Assembly: GCF_900101105.1 (NCBI RefSeq) | Contig: NZ_FNGA01000004.1 | Location: 310,001-374,000 of the forward strand | Source of the DNA: Maridesulfovibrio ferrireducens | GTDB taxonomy: Bacteria; Desulfobacterota; Desulfovibrionia; Desulfovibrionales; Desulfovibrionaceae | Length of the DNA stretch: 64,000 bases | Direction: 5' to 3' | In this document: piece after piece, positions 63,236-64,000 of the stretch | Layout: the number at the start of each line of letters is the position of its first letter | Numbering within the stretch: the stretch's first letter is position 1 | Made by a program: the position numbers and the translations under genes | Notes under the pieces: model-generated | Database searches by the model: none | The model's input: the letters and a program-made list of their open reading frames with translations, nothing else | What the model was told of the DNA's origin: nothing

Positions 63236-64000
63236 TTATTTGCGAAGAAGGACGTAAGGGCGGTCAGATATAAATTGTTCATTAATGATAGTCACGCCTT
63301 CAGGGCAATTCTCCCAGCGGTCAAAGTATTTTCTCTGCATCACCAGAATAACCTTATCCTGCTCTTCGAGTATCCTTTCTATCTCTTTAAAATCACTTGT
63401 TTCGTGGATATTGGTTCCGGCGTAGTATGAGAAAATGCCGGAATATATTTTATGCGCCAGCGGGTAGCTTCCCTGATCAATGTATTCTTTCATGATTTCA
63501 CCTGTCATGCGCGGACTCATGAGAGGGTCAAGAGAAGGAAGCGTTTTAAGTGCCAGTGGCTGAATCCAGAGCGTCATGGTTACCGCCATGATAAGCAGTC
63601 CAGTCTTTTTGCCGGATGATCTGGTTGCCAGAAGAGCTAATCCGCCCAACCCCAGAATCAAGACTGTTAATGAAAGTCCTTTAATCGCAAAATCAAACGG
63701 GAAGAATATTTCAGCAAAAGGAGCGGCAACAGCAAACAGGAGATATACACAGGCCACTGCTGTCCAAAGTTTCTTTGAATTAATAGCCGGAGGATTATCA
63801 CCTTCTCCCATGAGCCCTTTTGCAGTGAGAATTGCAAGCGGTGCAAAGAGCGGGAGTATATAGATGAGGACTTTGATACTGAGGCAGGTCAGCATTACAA
63901 ATCCGCTTATGAACATTATCCATGCCCAGTCCCTTCCATCGTTCAGAGAGCTTTCTCTGAGCGCTGTGACATTCCGCCAGTGGGATATGTTGAACAGTTT
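63236..64000 (-). CDS. Membrane glycosyltransferase (GT39/ArnT-like), 5' end cut by window edge
   Basis: The minus frame is open from the right edge to the stop at 63236 (255 residues), so the N-terminal part, where the catalytic loop lies, is missing. About five membrane segments (AWIMFISGFVMLTCLSIKVLIYILPLFAPLAIL, LWTAVACVYLLFAVAAPF, LTVLILGLGGLALLA, LLIMAVTMTLWIQPLAL) are followed by a soluble C-terminal domain (EIMKEYIDQGSYPLAHKIYSGIFSYYAGTNI.. KVILVMQRKYFDRWENC). This matches the C-terminal half of polyprenyl-phosphate-sugar glycosyltransferases. The sugar and acceptor are unknown. Confidence 0.75.
   Translation of the reverse strand, partial: KLFNISHWRNVTALRESSLNDGRDWAWIMFISGFVMLTCLSIKVLIYILPLFAPLAILTAKGLMGEGDNPPAINSKKLWTAVACVYLLFAVAAPFAEIFFPFDFAIKGLSLTVLILGLGGLALLATRSSGKKTGLLIMAVTMTLWIQPLALKTLPSLDPLMSPRMTGEIMKEYIDQGSYPLAHKIYSGIFSYYAGTNIHETSDFKEIERILEEQDKVILVMQRKYFDRWENCPEGVTIINEQFISDRPYVLLRK

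Noticed and set aside
1-64000. tRNA, rRNA, insertion sequences, integrases or prophage structural genes
   Set aside because: None recognised on either strand, so the accessory patches cannot be tied to a specific mobile element.

Overview
The window looks like the chromosome of a low-GC sulfate-reducing deltaproteobacterium (Desulfovibrionales, probably a Desulfovibrio/Maridesulfovibrio-like organism). The strongest evidence is a complete qrcABCD operon (menaquinone reductase, 42.5-47.2 kb), a complex characteristic of sulfate reducers with periplasmic cytochrome c3. The high density of two-component and c-di-GMP-type regulators, rubrerythrin and an FNR-like regulator fit an anaerobe that meets oxygen. 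Genus assignment is inference; no rRNA or tRNA gene was seen.

Layout. 0-3 kb: a hybrid-type sensor kinase cut by the left edge, divergent from a receiver/HD-GYP phosphodiesterase. 3-5 kb: an accessory patch with two tandem type II toxin-antitoxin modules, each behind its own palindromic operator, and the tail of a broken DUF5677-like gene. 5-9 kb: a double-cubane/2-hydroxyacyl-CoA dehydratase-family iron-sulfur protein followed by a complete ABC importer. 9.3-11.1 kb: an exported repeat beta-propeller with a C-terminal sorting signal. 11.3-14 kb: a NarX/NarL-type two-component system with a lipoprotein-like kinase. 14-15.6 kb: an SF2 helicase preceded by a gene fragment.

15.6-25.1 kb appears to be one ion/stress regulatory neighbourhood: usp, an SLC13-type permease and nhaB on the minus strand. 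Divergent from them is a Lon-type protease with a response-regulator receiver inserted inside its AAA+ module, next to an NtrB/NtrC-like pair. Two identical TGTTGC-N5-GCAATA palindromes and a sigma-54-like promoter lie upstream of usp. This is the most striking part of the window: one kinase may control both transcription and proteolysis.

25.2-30.7 kb: a GIY-YIG-like protein, an FNR-like regulator with a TIGR04076-like gene, rubrerythrin, and a glutamate decarboxylase/antiporter pair. 30.7-34.9 kb: an unusual four-gene operon (small membrane protein, large unknown helical protein, lipoprotein, leaderless peptidoglycan-binding/GH46-like hydrolase) that resembles a domesticated lysis or secretion cassette. 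35-42 kb: cardiolipin synthase, a 999-residue unknown membrane protein, cvpA-mazG and rfbC. 42.5-47.2 kb: qrcABCD. 47.4-52.2 kb: a periplasmic unknown, a cyclic-nucleotide-binding protein with an ABC exporter that carries a large insertion in its ATPase domain, and an RsbW-like/STAS pair. 52.3-64 kb: an MscK-like channel, aroK-aroC, a YbjQ-like protein, a hybrid histidine kinase with HPt, nadE, a receiver-HDOD protein and the 3' part of a membrane glycosyltransferase cut by the right edge.
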